Origin: Akkermansiaceae bacterium UBA5688
GTDB taxonomy: Bacteria; Verrucomicrobiota; Verrucomicrobiia; Verrucomicrobiales; Akkermansiaceae
Assembly (NCBI GenBank): GCA_002420315.1
Contig: DIHU01000043.1
Location: 1 to 13,632 of the forward strand
Reading direction: 5' to 3'
Length of the DNA: 13,632 bases
In this document: piece after piece, positions 1 to 7,142 of the stretch
How positions within the stretch are numbered: the first letter of the stretch is position 1
Layout of the letters: each line of letters starts with the position of its first letter
The notes under the pieces: generated by a model
Database searches by the model: none
What the model was told of the DNA's origin: nothing
What the model saw: only the letters and a program-made list of their open reading frames with translations
Translations under genes and position numbers: made by a program

Positions 1-832
1 CCGAGAACTGATCGTTATATCCCTGAAACCAAACAAAGCCCGCGATCTCATACCCTGCCTCAGCATCATAAGCCGGATGATTCTCCTTGAGATTACCAAG
101 AACGTTTCGGATCGATTCATTCATCATGCGATAGTTGAGCCCGGCATTCTTTTTTATCTCGTCGGCTTTCCCCCCGTTCTTCTCCTTGTCATTTAACTCA
201 TAGGGACCAGCAGAAGGCGGGCGGAAATTGTAGTTGATCGACTTGCCACCCCATGAGGTTTTAATGAGCAAAATCGGGCCTTCGATTTTCTGAGCCATCG
301 AAAGACCAAAACCGAATTCAGGCCCCAATTTCTTCCCTCCACCTCCATAGCCCACACCAAGTTTGCCCGACTTCTTACTGCCGTCGGCGATCGAGTTAAT
401 GTAGACCCGATCCGAAACCACACAGGCCGAAGTCACACTGCTTTTATAAGCCTCATGCGCATCTTTGTGCTTTTTCACCTTTGCTTCGAGAGCTTTCTTT
501 TCAGGGCCGTCTTCCATCTTCTTGAGTTTGTTGAAAGAGATTCCACCACTGAGTTCGTCGAGCTTCCTTGCCTCGACCAATTGAGCATCGAGCTTCGCCT
601 TGGAAAGCCCGCTTCCTTCCTTAAACACCATCTTGGCAAGCGCCTCGTCCCGGGGATCGCCCGATTGATAAAGAGTCGCGATGGTATGGGGATTGGCGTG
701 ACCTACCGTGTTCGACTGACCCGCCAGGATGAAGATTTTCAACTTCTCCGCCGCTACGGCCGGAATGGCGATCGACACGATTGCGGCAGCCATCGTCAAG
801 ACGGCCCTCTTCTTGCTTAAGATACTTTTCAT
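1..832 (-). CDS. Secreted SASA-type carbohydrate acetylesterase (3' end outside window)
   Basis: This reading frame is open from its ATG to the window edge (277 codons visible), so its C-terminus is missing. The first 28 residues form a Sec signal peptide: basic residues, a hydrophobic stretch (residues 10-27) and a likely AVA/A cleavage region, so the enzyme should act in the periplasm or outside the cell. The mature part begins with FILAGQSN (residues 34-41), the nucleophile block of the SASA/sialate O-acetylesterase (DUF303-like) family, with Ser40 as predicted nucleophile. GPEFGFG (170-176), KTSWGGKS (191-198), FRPPSAG (203-209) and GFVWFQG (265-271) are the further conserved blocks. The catalytic Asp/His pair expected near the C-terminus lies off the window. 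A Lys/Glu-rich probably helical insert lies at about 70-130. GGAAG at 837-841 precedes the ATG and supports the start. It is divergent from the isomerase gene. The family removes acetyl groups from sugars; the substrate is not readable. Confidence 0.9.
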   Translation of the reverse strand, partial: MKSILSKKRAVLTMAAAIVSIAIPAVAAEKLKIFILAGQSNTVGHANPHTIATLYQSGDPRDEALAKMVFKEGSGLSKAKLDAQLVEARKLDELSGGISFNKLKKMEDGPEKKALEAKVKKHKDAHEAYKSSVTSACVVSDRVYINSIADGSKKSGKLGVGYGGGGKKLGPEFGFGLSMAQKIEGPILLIKTSWGGKSINYNFRPPSAGPYELNDKEKNGGKADEIKKNAGLNYRMMNESIRNVLGNLKENHPAYDAEAGYEIAGFVWFQGYNDQFS

Positions 833-908
833 GATTCTTCCAAAATTAGTTTTAAAGGATACTCGGCATCCCCGGCCATCTTAACAGAAAAGTGAAAGAC
901 CAGAGCCT

Positions 909-940
909 TTCCCCCGCTCGCTTGAGCAAATCCGGGGGAA
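909..940. other. GC-rich inverted repeat / hairpin in esterase leader
   Basis: TTCCCCCG at 909-916 is the exact reverse complement of CGGGGGAA at 933-940. The enclosed segment can form a second small stem (CTC 917-919 with GAG 924-926). No T-run follows on either strand, so it does not look like an intrinsic terminator. It lies 77-108 nt upstream of the esterase start, so it may be in that mRNA's 5' leader or be a protein-binding site. The symmetry is seen directly; the role is inferred. Confidence 0.55.
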
Positions 941-1051
941 TTCGTTGCGACGATCACCTCAGAAGTCGACACCCGGTTAATCGACCTGAACCTTGGTGTT
1001 CGATAGCAGATTTAATTTCCTACTAATTCCTTGTTAACTTGTTTAGGCCTT

Positions 1052-1066
1052 CTTGACTCTGACAAG
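1052..1066. promoter_or_regulatory. Candidate operator, near-palindrome CTTGnCnnnGnCAAG
   Basis: CTTGACTCTGACAAG is symmetric at 12 of 15 positions around its centre and ends 23 nt before the isomerase ATG. The size and position fit an operator for a dimeric repressor, but no known regulator consensus is matched with certainty. Confidence 0.3.
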
Positions 1067-1070
1067 TAGA

Positions 1071-1086
1071 AAAGGAAACATCCTTT
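1071..1086 (+). promoter_or_regulatory. Ribosome binding site inside a small hairpin
   Basis: AAAGGA (1071-1076) is followed by a four-base loop and TCCTTT (1081-1086), its exact complement. The AAGGA is the only Shine-Dalgarno-like sequence before the ATG at 1090, at a long spacing of about 13 nt. Forming the 6-bp stem would hide it; the stem is AT-rich and therefore weak. Confidence 0.35.
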
Positions 1087-1089
1087 CAG

Positions 1090-1905
1090 ATGAAATTTGC
1101 ACTCTGCAACGAGACATACGGGGGATGGGATTTCGACCGCAGCTGCGCCCATATCGCCGAAAGTGGCTATCAAGGGATAGAAATTGCCCCATTTACCCTC
1201 AAGGAAGATCCGCGGAAAATCAGTGAAGCAGAGTCCATCGATTTTGGGAGGCAGGCCAGCGCCGCAGGACTTGAAGTGGTCGGCCTCCACTGGCTTCTGG
1301 TCAAGCCGGCTTGGCTCCACCTAACGACCGACGATCCCCTGCTACGGAAGGACACTATCGCCTTTGGTCGACATCTCGCCCGGACCTGCGCAGCCATGGG
1401 AGGTTCGATCATGGTCTGGGGCAGCCCAAAACAACGTGACTTGGCAGAAGGTTGGGACTACGACGAAGCCGTTTCCAGAGCCGCCGAAACCCTACGTGAA
1501 ATCGCAGAAACAGCCGGACCACTCGGAGTAACGATTGCCATGGAGCCCCTAGCTCGGGCGGAAACTAATTTTCTCAACACTGCCGCTGAAACAGTCCGCC
1601 TGATCGAACGCGTCGACCACCCCGCGTGCCGTCTGCACCTTGATGTCAAAGCGATGAGTGATGAAGAAAAAACCATCCCTGAAATCATTACAGAGAGTAA
1701 AGCTCACACCGTCCACTTCCACGCCAACGACCCAAATCTACGAGGGCCCGGAACCGGCGAAGTATACTATCCGCCCATCGTCGAGGCTTTGCGAAAAACG
1801 GATTATGACGGCTACGTCTCCGTCGAAGTGTTTGACTACACTCCCGATCCCGAAACGATCGCCACCGAGAGTATCGCCTTCCTCAAGAAGGTTTTCGGCG
1901 GGTAA
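1090..1905 (+). CDS. Sugar phosphate isomerase/epimerase (AP endonuclease 2-like TIM barrel)
   Basis: The 271-residue protein has the length and layout of the xylose isomerase-like TIM barrel family that includes D-tagatose 3-epimerase and hydroxypyruvate isomerase relatives. The N-terminus KFALCNETY with GYQGIEIAPFTL (27-38) is the typical first strand and helix. The four expected metal ligands are visible: Glu152 (MEP), Asp185 (HLDVKAM), His211 (HFHAND) and Glu246 (SVEVFDY), so the enzyme looks intact. GPGTGEVYY (219-227) is the usual substrate-loop block. No signal peptide is present, so it is cytosolic. The ATG at 1090 is chosen because the first beta strand begins right there. It is transcribed alone, divergent from the esterase and ending 11 nt before the convergent hydrolase stop. 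It probably interconverts a ketose, keto-acid or related intermediate; the substrate is not identifiable. Confidence 0.88.
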   Translation: MKFALCNETYGGWDFDRSCAHIAESGYQGIEIAPFTLKEDPRKISEAESIDFGRQASAAGLEVVGLHWLLVKPAWLHLTTDDPLLRKDTIAFGRHLARTCAAMGGSIMVWGSPKQRDLAEGWDYDEAVSRAAETLREIAETAGPLGVTIAMEPLARAETNFLNTAAETVRLIERVDHPACRLHLDVKAMSDEEKTIPEIITESKAHTVHFHANDPNLRGPGTGEVYYPPIVEALRKTDYDGYVSVEVFDYTPDPETIATESIAFLKKVFGG

Positions 1906-1916
1906 CCATCCCGTCA

Positions 1917-2993
1917 CTACTTGCCGGACTCGGCCTCACTTTCTTCGGTCTTCAGGTGGTATTCATTTTTCACTATCCAAACCGCAGGTTTCCCACGCCG
2001 CTGACGAGCCAACCAGTTGAGACCGGCATGATGGATGATCTCATGCTTTCCTTGAAAAATGGTAACCCTGGTATTTTTCGACACCTTGCGAAACAGAACC
2101 CTCTTTTTACCATACAGGGAATCCATTTCCGGCTTCTCACTGTCTGCAGGCAATGCCTGTTTCCGGTAGAAAGCATCGATGAATCCCCCAGGGATTCGAT
2201 CCTTTTTTGCCGCTACTCGATTAAAGGCATAGAGTGAATGAGTAAACGGAACGCTCCCACCCGCATGACCATCGGTCACCCCAGCATTGATGTCCAAATT
2301 AACCTCAACAGCCTTATCAAGATAGGTGAGCGGAGAGCGTTTCACGCACTCTCGAACGGCGCTTTCAACTTCATCGGGTCGACCACCGACACTCTTCTCG
2401 ATATGATCTGCGTATTTTGAATGACTCCCCGTTCGCTTCTGTTTCCACCAGACCTGAAGGTCCGAGATTGGAACCCAAGCCGAAACCCCGGCCCAAATAT
2501 CGGGCGCTCTTCCGGCCATTAAAAGCGAAGCATGACCCCCGCCCGAAACACCAATCAGATAGATGCGATCGGCATCTACCTGGTGGTTTTTCTTCATGTA
2601 GGCAACGGCATCCACGATATCTTTTACCACCTTATCCGATCCGCAGGCATCGGCGGTCCAATTCGGCCCCCGGAAGTTCGGATGGATGAAATGCCAGTCC
2701 TTCTCGATGCACCATCGGGCGTAAACCACTTCGCCTCCCGCTTGCGTGTGGTTTCCGCTCCAGCTGTGAAGACCAACAAGCAACGGACGTTTGGACTTAC
2801 CGCTGGCAACACGCAGCAACATCGGCTGCAAGGTCTTATCGGCACTTGCCGGATATTTGATCTCCTTCACCTGTTCCGGCCATCCCTTGATCTTTGTATC
2901 GTTCGGCTCTTGGGCAAGACCTGATCCGATCAAGGTGATCAGAATCGTGGCGGTCAAAGACGAAAGCGCACTCGCATATATTCTCGTGTTCAT
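1917..2993 (-). CDS. Secreted alpha/beta hydrolase (esterase / S9 peptidase-like)
   Basis: This 358-residue protein starts with a signal peptide (MNTRIY, hydrophobic core at about 8-25, cleavage near LAQ), so it is exported. The alpha/beta hydrolase fold is shown by PLLVGLHSWSGNH (70-82, oxyanion strand), FIHPNFRGPN (102-111), DADRIYLIGVSGGGHA (140-155) with the nucleophile elbow GVSGG and Ser150, Asp241 in VTDGHAGGSVPFTHSL (239-254), and His317 in FQGKHEI (313-319). The reading frame continues upstream into the preceding gene, but the ATG at 2993 is preferred because it begins the signal peptide and lies 10 nt after the enolase-like stop. GAGGAG at 3007-3012, inside the last codons of that gene, is the nearest Shine-Dalgarno-like site, though 13 nt away. 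It is the second gene of an operon. Esterase or peptidase activity cannot be separated by eye; an acyl or feruloyl-type esterase is plausible. Confidence 0.87.
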   Translation of the reverse strand: MNTRIYASALSSLTATILITLIGSGLAQEPNDTKIKGWPEQVKEIKYPASADKTLQPMLLRVASGKSKRPLLVGLHSWSGNHTQAGGEVVYARWCIEKDWHFIHPNFRGPNWTADACGSDKVVKDIVDAVAYMKKNHQVDADRIYLIGVSGGGHASLLMAGRAPDIWAGVSAWVPISDLQVWWKQKRTGSHSKYADHIEKSVGGRPDEVESAVRECVKRSPLTYLDKAVEVNLDINAGVTDGHAGGSVPFTHSLYAFNRVAAKKDRIPGGFIDAFYRKQALPADSEKPEMDSLYGKKRVLFRKVSKNTRVTIFQGKHEIIHHAGLNWLARQRRGKPAVWIVKNEYHLKTEESEAESGK

Positions 2994-3003
2994 TTCTAAA
3001 TTT

Positions 3004-4443
3004 TTACTCCTCTCGATCCGGTAGACCCGCTCGACCAAGTTCATCCAAATCAAAGTCGATCGCGCAACCAAACCCCGATCCAGAGAGCATCCCCACATCG
3101 AGACGGCCATCGCAAATTTGCAGTGAAGCATATCCCTCTTCCCTCATCGTATACAAAGCTGGATAAACGGTCACCACCTTCTCCTGAACGGAATGCGGAA
3201 ACATCGACAAACCTTTGAAATAATGGTGCCCGTTGCGCTCGACATCGCCAATTTGTAAGGCTGCCATCACTTCCAGATCGTTAAGCAAAGCCACCGGACC
3301 CACATTCGCGAGATCTTCACCGCTCATCAACCATCGTTCGTTCGGGCACTTGCGTCGATACCATTCAACGAGACAGCGATTGGCCAGCCCTTTGAATACC
3401 CCTTTACAATTCTTGTGGCTCGTCCCGCGATACCCAAGCTCCAGAGCACGGCGCAAAGATGTTAGCTCGGCGTCGGACTCGTCGATAATCATCGGCGGTG
3501 CTTCCGGCCACGAGTCAAATCCATCTTTCATTCCGTCCTTCAAGGCATCATCACGATGTATGGGCTGCTCGACGAAAATTAGATGCTCAGATGAGAGAAA
3601 TTCACGCAGCGCGGGTCGCTCTAGGTAGGCCTCCCAGTGCTCCCGGAATTGCGCTAGGCTGCGATACTGCTCGTTACCATCAAGAGTGAGGCGATAGCTA
3701 GGGACTTTTTCGGTAAAAAGTTCAGCGAGGCACTCCAGTCTTGGAACATCTACCTCAAGATTACCACAAATTTTCACTTTGAAATGGGTTAAACCGTATG
3801 CGTCAATAGCATCGACTAAGGACTGCGGTAACCTGTCGTCAGCACGGTCTTCTTCTGGGATCTCAGGAGCAGTCAGCGGATCACCAAGACCAACAGTATG
3901 ACGAGCAATTACAGAGTTTTCTGGATTTTTTAGCCAATCTGATGGTTCCGTCCCCGCTAGTTCGATGTGGATTTCACCCAGGTCAATCCCGAGAATATTA
4001 TCTTTCACCGCCTCAGCAAAACTGGAGCTCCTAAAACGGCAGGACGCGTCGATGATAGCACGCTCAATAAGGCTTGTCCCAAGATGAGCCAGTAAAGGCG
4101 GCACATCATTACCATCCGCCCAAGCGTCTTGTTTACTATAGACATTTTGCCACCAAGCAAAGACCGAAGCCTCCTCGACAACCCGACCAAACTCCACAGC
4201 CTTCTCAATTACCTGCAACATTTCAGGGAGGTCTTGCTCAAATGTGGTTTCTGGATTTTTGGTAAACCATTTTGGAGGCAATCCTTCAGAAGCAAGGCCA
4301 ACAATCTCCTCCCCATCGATCATCACCTTAGCCGAAAGGAAGACATGAGGTAATTCTGTCATCGCAGCAATGCCGTAGCGAAACGGAAAACGCGTTCGCA
4401 TCCAGCGCGTTCGGAAGGTGACATCATTTAGGCAAATACGCAT
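3004..4443 (-). CDS. Enolase-superfamily enzyme (mandelate racemase / muconate lactonizing-like)
   Basis: Residues are numbered from the ATG at 4443 (479 residues). The C-terminal barrel shows the superfamily signature in order: KVK (Lys222, Lys224) at the end of strand two, metal ligands Asp255 (LTLDGNE), Glu292 (FVEQP) and Asp321/Glu322 (IIDESD), then Lys344 (GTSHKNCKG) on strand six. This Lys-x-Lys plus Lys pattern is that of the muconate lactonizing enzyme subgroup, which abstracts a proton alpha to a carboxylate. At 479 residues it is longer than the usual 350-400; the extra length seems to lie at about 140-210. No signal peptide is visible, so it is cytosolic. Start choice is uncertain: a TTG at 4470 is in frame, and AAAGGA abuts the ATG too closely to be a normal binding site, but the N-terminal strand begins at the ATG. 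It heads an operon with the secreted hydrolase and is divergent from the transporter. It is likely a dehydratase, epimerase or cycloisomerase for a sugar acid or other carboxylate. Confidence 0.87.
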   Translation of the reverse strand: MRICLNDVTFRTRWMRTRFPFRYGIAAMTELPHVFLSAKVMIDGEEIVGLASEGLPPKWFTKNPETTFEQDLPEMLQVIEKAVEFGRVVEEASVFAWWQNVYSKQDAWADGNDVPPLLAHLGTSLIERAIIDASCRFRSSSFAEAVKDNILGIDLGEIHIELAGTEPSDWLKNPENSVIARHTVGLGDPLTAPEIPEEDRADDRLPQSLVDAIDAYGLTHFKVKICGNLEVDVPRLECLAELFTEKVPSYRLTLDGNEQYRSLAQFREHWEAYLERPALREFLSSEHLIFVEQPIHRDDALKDGMKDGFDSWPEAPPMIIDESDAELTSLRRALELGYRGTSHKNCKGVFKGLANRCLVEWYRRKCPNERWLMSGEDLANVGPVALLNDLEVMAALQIGDVERNGHHYFKGLSMFPHSVQEKVVTVYPALYTMREEGYASLQICDGRLDVGMLSGSGFGCAIDFDLDELGRAGLPDREE

Positions 4444-4514
4444 TCCTTTAGGTATTGGAGAGAAGCTCAATGGGGAATCCGAAAGAAATGTTTTCTTTTC
4501 AGAGCTGCCAAAAT

Positions 4515-4523
4515 TGTTAGAAT
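4515..4523 (+). promoter_or_regulatory. Extended -10 promoter giving a probable leaderless transcript
   Basis: TG-T-TAGAAT is an extended -10 element with one mismatch to TATAAT. Transcription would start about 7 nt downstream, at or next to the A of the ATG at 4530. No Shine-Dalgarno sequence precedes that ATG, which fits a leaderless message. No good -35 is present, which an extended -10 does not require. The element sits in the 86-nt gap to the divergent enolase-like gene. Confidence 0.42.
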
Positions 4524-4529
4524 CACCAG

Positions 4530-4742
4530 ATGTCGAAACTGGGGCGTACTTTGACGATTATTTTCCTATTAGCCCTACTCCTTGGCCCTGGCCCAGGCTC
4601 AATGTTAATCGATGGTTCTGCTGATGAACCAGCTATCTGGTTCGGGATCCCGGCTTTATACATTTGGGCACTTATCTGGTTCGTTGTGATGTCTACCTGT
4701 GTGGTCACCGCCGCCCTCACATTATGGAATAACCATGAGTAA
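4530..4742 (+). CDS. DUF3311-like small membrane protein, partner of SSS symporter
   Basis: The 70-residue protein has two hydrophobic segments, at about 8-26 and 42-65, joined by a short acidic stretch (DGSADEP). The block EPAIWFGIPALYIWALIW (33-50) resembles the conserved core of DUF3311, a family of small membrane proteins usually encoded directly upstream of sodium:solute symporters. Its last 8 nt overlap the start of the symporter gene, so the two are cotranscribed and probably translationally coupled. The family has no firmly established biochemical role; an accessory subunit or assembly factor of the transporter is the usual inference. No ribosome binding site is visible before the ATG. 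Confidence 0.8.
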   Translation: MSKLGRTLTIIFLLALLLGPGPGSMLIDGSADEPAIWFGIPALYIWALIWFVVMSTCVVTAALTLWNNHE

Positions 4743-6324
4743 TTTAATTGCAGCCACTGATCTAGGAGTTCTCCCATACTTTGTCCTAGGAGCTTACCTC
4801 ATCATGCTTCTGGGGCTCGGCTTCGCCGGCCTCATTAAAAGCCGTGCAGCTCAGGACGCAGAAGCCGACTACTACCTCGCTGGCCGTGGTCAGGGTCTCC
4901 TCGTCACTTCACTGACTATCATGGCGACTTACTTTTCTGGATTTGCCATTCTTACTTTTCCCGGATGGGTCTATTCCGATGGCATTGCACCGATGCTCTT
5001 CGCCCTGAACCTACCAGTGGCTGCAGCTGGAATCTATTTGCTCGGAAACCGTATTCGTAAACTTGGCCAAGAGCACGGACACATCACTCCTGCCGACCTC
5101 ATCAGTCACCACTACGGCGACTCTCGGATGCTTCGTTTCCTCGTCGCTCTTGTCGGAGCACTTTACGTTATTCCCTACGTCGTGATTCAAATCAAAGCCG
5201 GCGGAATCCTTGCGCAGGGTTTATTTCAAAACGTTGATCACCTAACCTTGCTGGGATGGAAAGTCAGTATTGAGGATACCGGCGTCGCGGTTCTCTCATT
5301 AGTCACAATGCTCTACGTTCTTATCGGCGGTATGCGCTCGGTTGCGTGGACCGATGTTATACAAGGACTCCTTCTACTCAGTGCGATGCTACTCTCAGGC
5401 ATCGCAATTATTTATGCTCTCGGTGGTGTCAGCGGTTACTTTGCGGCGGTTTCCAAATTGAATGGAGAACTCCTTACGATGCCCCCTCCCGGGGAGCGCT
5501 TCAATTCCTGGTCGGCACTTTCCTTTTGTTCCTTCGCCTCACTCGCAAGTATTGTACAACCGGCACAATGGATGCGCTTCTACTCAGCCCGCAGTGGCGA
5601 CACCCTTCGTAAGACTGCGATCGTTTTTTCCACCGTCCTTCCAATTTGTTTTTTACTTGGGGTATTCCTTGTCGGTCTTGGCGGGCGGGCGCTTTTTCCA
5701 ATGATCGACGGGGCCCTACCCGAAGGATTGAGCAAACCAGATGACATCGTCATCCACGTCATCAGCCAACAATTTCCTGAGATCTTTGGCTCTCTCGGTC
5801 TATTTCTCATCGCCCTCATTCTTGTCGCAGTGATGGCTGCCTCGATGTCGACCGCTGATTCGAACTTGCACGCACTCTCCGCAGTAGTGACCCGCGATCT
5901 TTATCAGCCTCTGCGCCCGGGATCTTCGAAAAATGAACGCGCTTGGATTGGACGCGCCGTGATCATCCTGGCAACCATCGCCGCTGCCGGTCTCACCTAT
6001 TGGGGCGCACAGGGAACGCTCCTAAAAACGATCACCACCTTCTTCTTCATGGCAATGGCTTTCTCTGCTCAGCTACTTCCATTAACGGTCGATATTTTGT
6101 ATCTCAAAAAAGGATCGCGCCAAGGTGCCATCGCAGGTCTGGCGGCAGGGATTCTTACGGTATTTTTATTTCCGCCCCTCGGCTCTCTTTTTCTCGGTGA
6201 AGAAAACATTCTTACTCTTTTAACGGCTGATCTTAAAACGCTCCTCGATGTTGGGTTCTGCGGTATCGTGGTCAATGTCACGGTGTTCGTGCTAGTGAGC
6301 GCAACCAAAAAAAAGAAGCCCTAA
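4735..6324 (+). CDS. Sodium:solute symporter (SSS family)
   Basis: The 529-residue protein has about 13 hydrophobic segments and the SSS layout. Visible family blocks are DYYLAGR (45-51) after the first membrane segment, MATYFSGFAILTFPG (63-77), the signature IGGMRSVAWTDVIQG (197-211), and MSTADSNLHALS (371-382), which corresponds to the conserved segment of the sodium site; both Ser372 and Thr373 are kept. The C-terminus ends in a basic tail (KKKK). The ATG at 4735 is chosen over in-frame upstream codons because it overlaps the DUF3311 gene by 8 nt and begins a normal N-terminus. The protein should import a small organic solute with sodium across the inner membrane. The neighbouring enolase-like and isomerase genes make a sugar acid or sugar a reasonable substrate, but this is not readable from the sequence. 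Its stop codon overlaps that of the convergent AraC gene. Confidence 0.93.
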   Translation: MSNLIAATDLGVLPYFVLGAYLIMLLGLGFAGLIKSRAAQDAEADYYLAGRGQGLLVTSLTIMATYFSGFAILTFPGWVYSDGIAPMLFALNLPVAAAGIYLLGNRIRKLGQEHGHITPADLISHHYGDSRMLRFLVALVGALYVIPYVVIQIKAGGILAQGLFQNVDHLTLLGWKVSIEDTGVAVLSLVTMLYVLIGGMRSVAWTDVIQGLLLLSAMLLSGIAIIYALGGVSGYFAAVSKLNGELLTMPPPGERFNSWSALSFCSFASLASIVQPAQWMRFYSARSGDTLRKTAIVFSTVLPICFLLGVFLVGLGGRALFPMIDGALPEGLSKPDDIVIHVISQQFPEIFGSLGLFLIALILVAVMAASMSTADSNLHALSAVVTRDLYQPLRPGSSKNERAWIGRAVIILATIAAAGLTYWGAQGTLLKTITTFFFMAMAFSAQLLPLTVDILYLKKGSRQGAIAGLAAGILTVFLFPPLGSLFLGEENILTLLTADLKTLLDVGFCGIVVNVTVFVLVSATKKKKP

Positions 6325-7142
6325 TCAAACCTACCGCCACTGCCCTTCCGCCACTGCCCTGGCGTTGTTCCCTTGCGTTGCCTAAAGGTCCGGAAAAACT
6401 GTGGCTGACTCTCAAATCCGCACTCGAATGCAATCGCCTTAATCGACCTTCCGGTCTCACTCAGCAAACGACAAGCGTGCTCAATTCGCAAACTGCGTAA
6501 TCTCTGCAGCCATGGCTCACCAGTCACCTCCCGAAAGAGTTGAGTGAATCGGCGGCGGCTTAATCCTAGTCGCCTTGATGCTTCATCGATCCCTTCATTG
6601 AGGTAAAAACTAGAAGCCATTTCTTCGGCATACCAACGCACTCGATCGATCGATTTTAATTCGCCTGTTTCAGCACGTCCACGAAACAGTTTCACTAGTA
6701 AGATAGCACAGCATGCGACTTGCATCTCCTCCCAACCACGCTTTTTCGATGATTGCTCGTAAAGCAGGCGCTTTAATCCCATTGCTCCCTCCTGCACCAA
6801 GCCAGGATTAGCCAAAACCTCAGGCTTTTCAAAAAGATCGCCAACCACGCCTGACCAAGCTGGGTTACTTTGATCCAAACAGAGACCAAGCAACCAAACC
6901 GGTTTTTCTTGATCATCTGCTAGTCGATGATGGCATCCCGCAGGCACGATGCAGAGCTGCTCTTCTCCTAACAACACTTCACGATCCTCGAGGCAAAGAC
7001 GACCACTCCCACCCAAGATATACATCACTTTGGCAAAGGAATCATTTCGCCATGGCATAAAGAAATCTGCACGATGCCGGCTCTCCAGAACCGCAACCCC
7101 GTGCGGGGGCATCTCAACTTCAACCGGAACACAAACTTCCAT
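6321..7142 (-). CDS. AraC-family transcriptional regulator with cupin-like sensor domain
   Basis: The 273-residue protein has an N-terminal effector-binding half and a C-terminal double helix-turn-helix. The N-terminal half shows a cupin pattern: FFMPWRNDSFAKVMYILGG (27-45) and a turn with VPAGCHHRLAD (66-76). The first DNA-reading motif is IDEASRRLGLSRRRFTQLF (185-203) and the second is SIKAIAFECGFESQPQFFRTF (233-253), followed by the family ending TTPGQW (259-264). The start is the ATG at 7142; only a weak AGG lies before it. It is convergent with the symporter, with stops sharing the bases CTAA, and divergent from the haem-protein operon, separated by 182 nt holding an inverted repeat. A regulator responding to a sugar-like ligand and controlling one or both neighbours is likely. 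Confidence 0.92.
   Translation of the reverse strand: MEVCVPVEVEMPPHGVAVLESRHRADFFMPWRNDSFAKVMYILGGSGRLCLEDREVLLGEEQLCIVPAGCHHRLADDQEKPVWLLGLCLDQSNPAWSGVVGDLFEKPEVLANPGLVQEGAMGLKRLLYEQSSKKRGWEEMQVACCAILLVKLFRGRAETGELKSIDRVRWYAEEMASSFYLNEGIDEASRRLGLSRRRFTQLFREVTGEPWLQRLRSLRIEHACRLLSETGRSIKAIAFECGFESQPQFFRTFRQRKGTTPGQWRKGSGGRFD

Larger units (their letters stand above)
833..1089. promoter_or_regulatory. Divergent intergenic region, esterase / isomerase
   Basis: This 257-nt gap separates two divergently transcribed genes and must carry both promoters. I see no convincing -35/-10 pair for either direction. It holds a strong hairpin at 909-940, a short inverted repeat GTCGA/TCGAC at about 965-985, a near-palindrome at 1052-1066 and a small hairpin over the ribosome binding site at 1071-1086. 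No coding potential is apparent. Confidence 0.6.

Noticed and set aside
455..820. Open frame of 121 codons on the plus strand
   Set aside because: It lies wholly opposite the SASA esterase gene, which has a signal peptide and conserved catalytic blocks; the plus-strand product resembles nothing.
909..940. Intrinsic terminator
   Set aside because: The hairpin is strong, but no T-run follows on either strand and both flanking genes start, rather than end, here.
2994..3131. N-terminal extension of the alpha/beta hydrolase
   Set aside because: It would overlap the enolase-like gene and put 46 residues before a clear signal peptide; the ATG at 2993 fits better.
4699..4734. Upstream start for the symporter
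   Set aside because: The extra residues lie inside the DUF3311 gene in another frame; the ATG at 4735 gives a normal SSS N-terminus.
6640..6660. Short GATC repeat run (CTCGATCGATCGA)
   Set aside because: It is coding sequence of the AraC gene and too short to call a repeat element.
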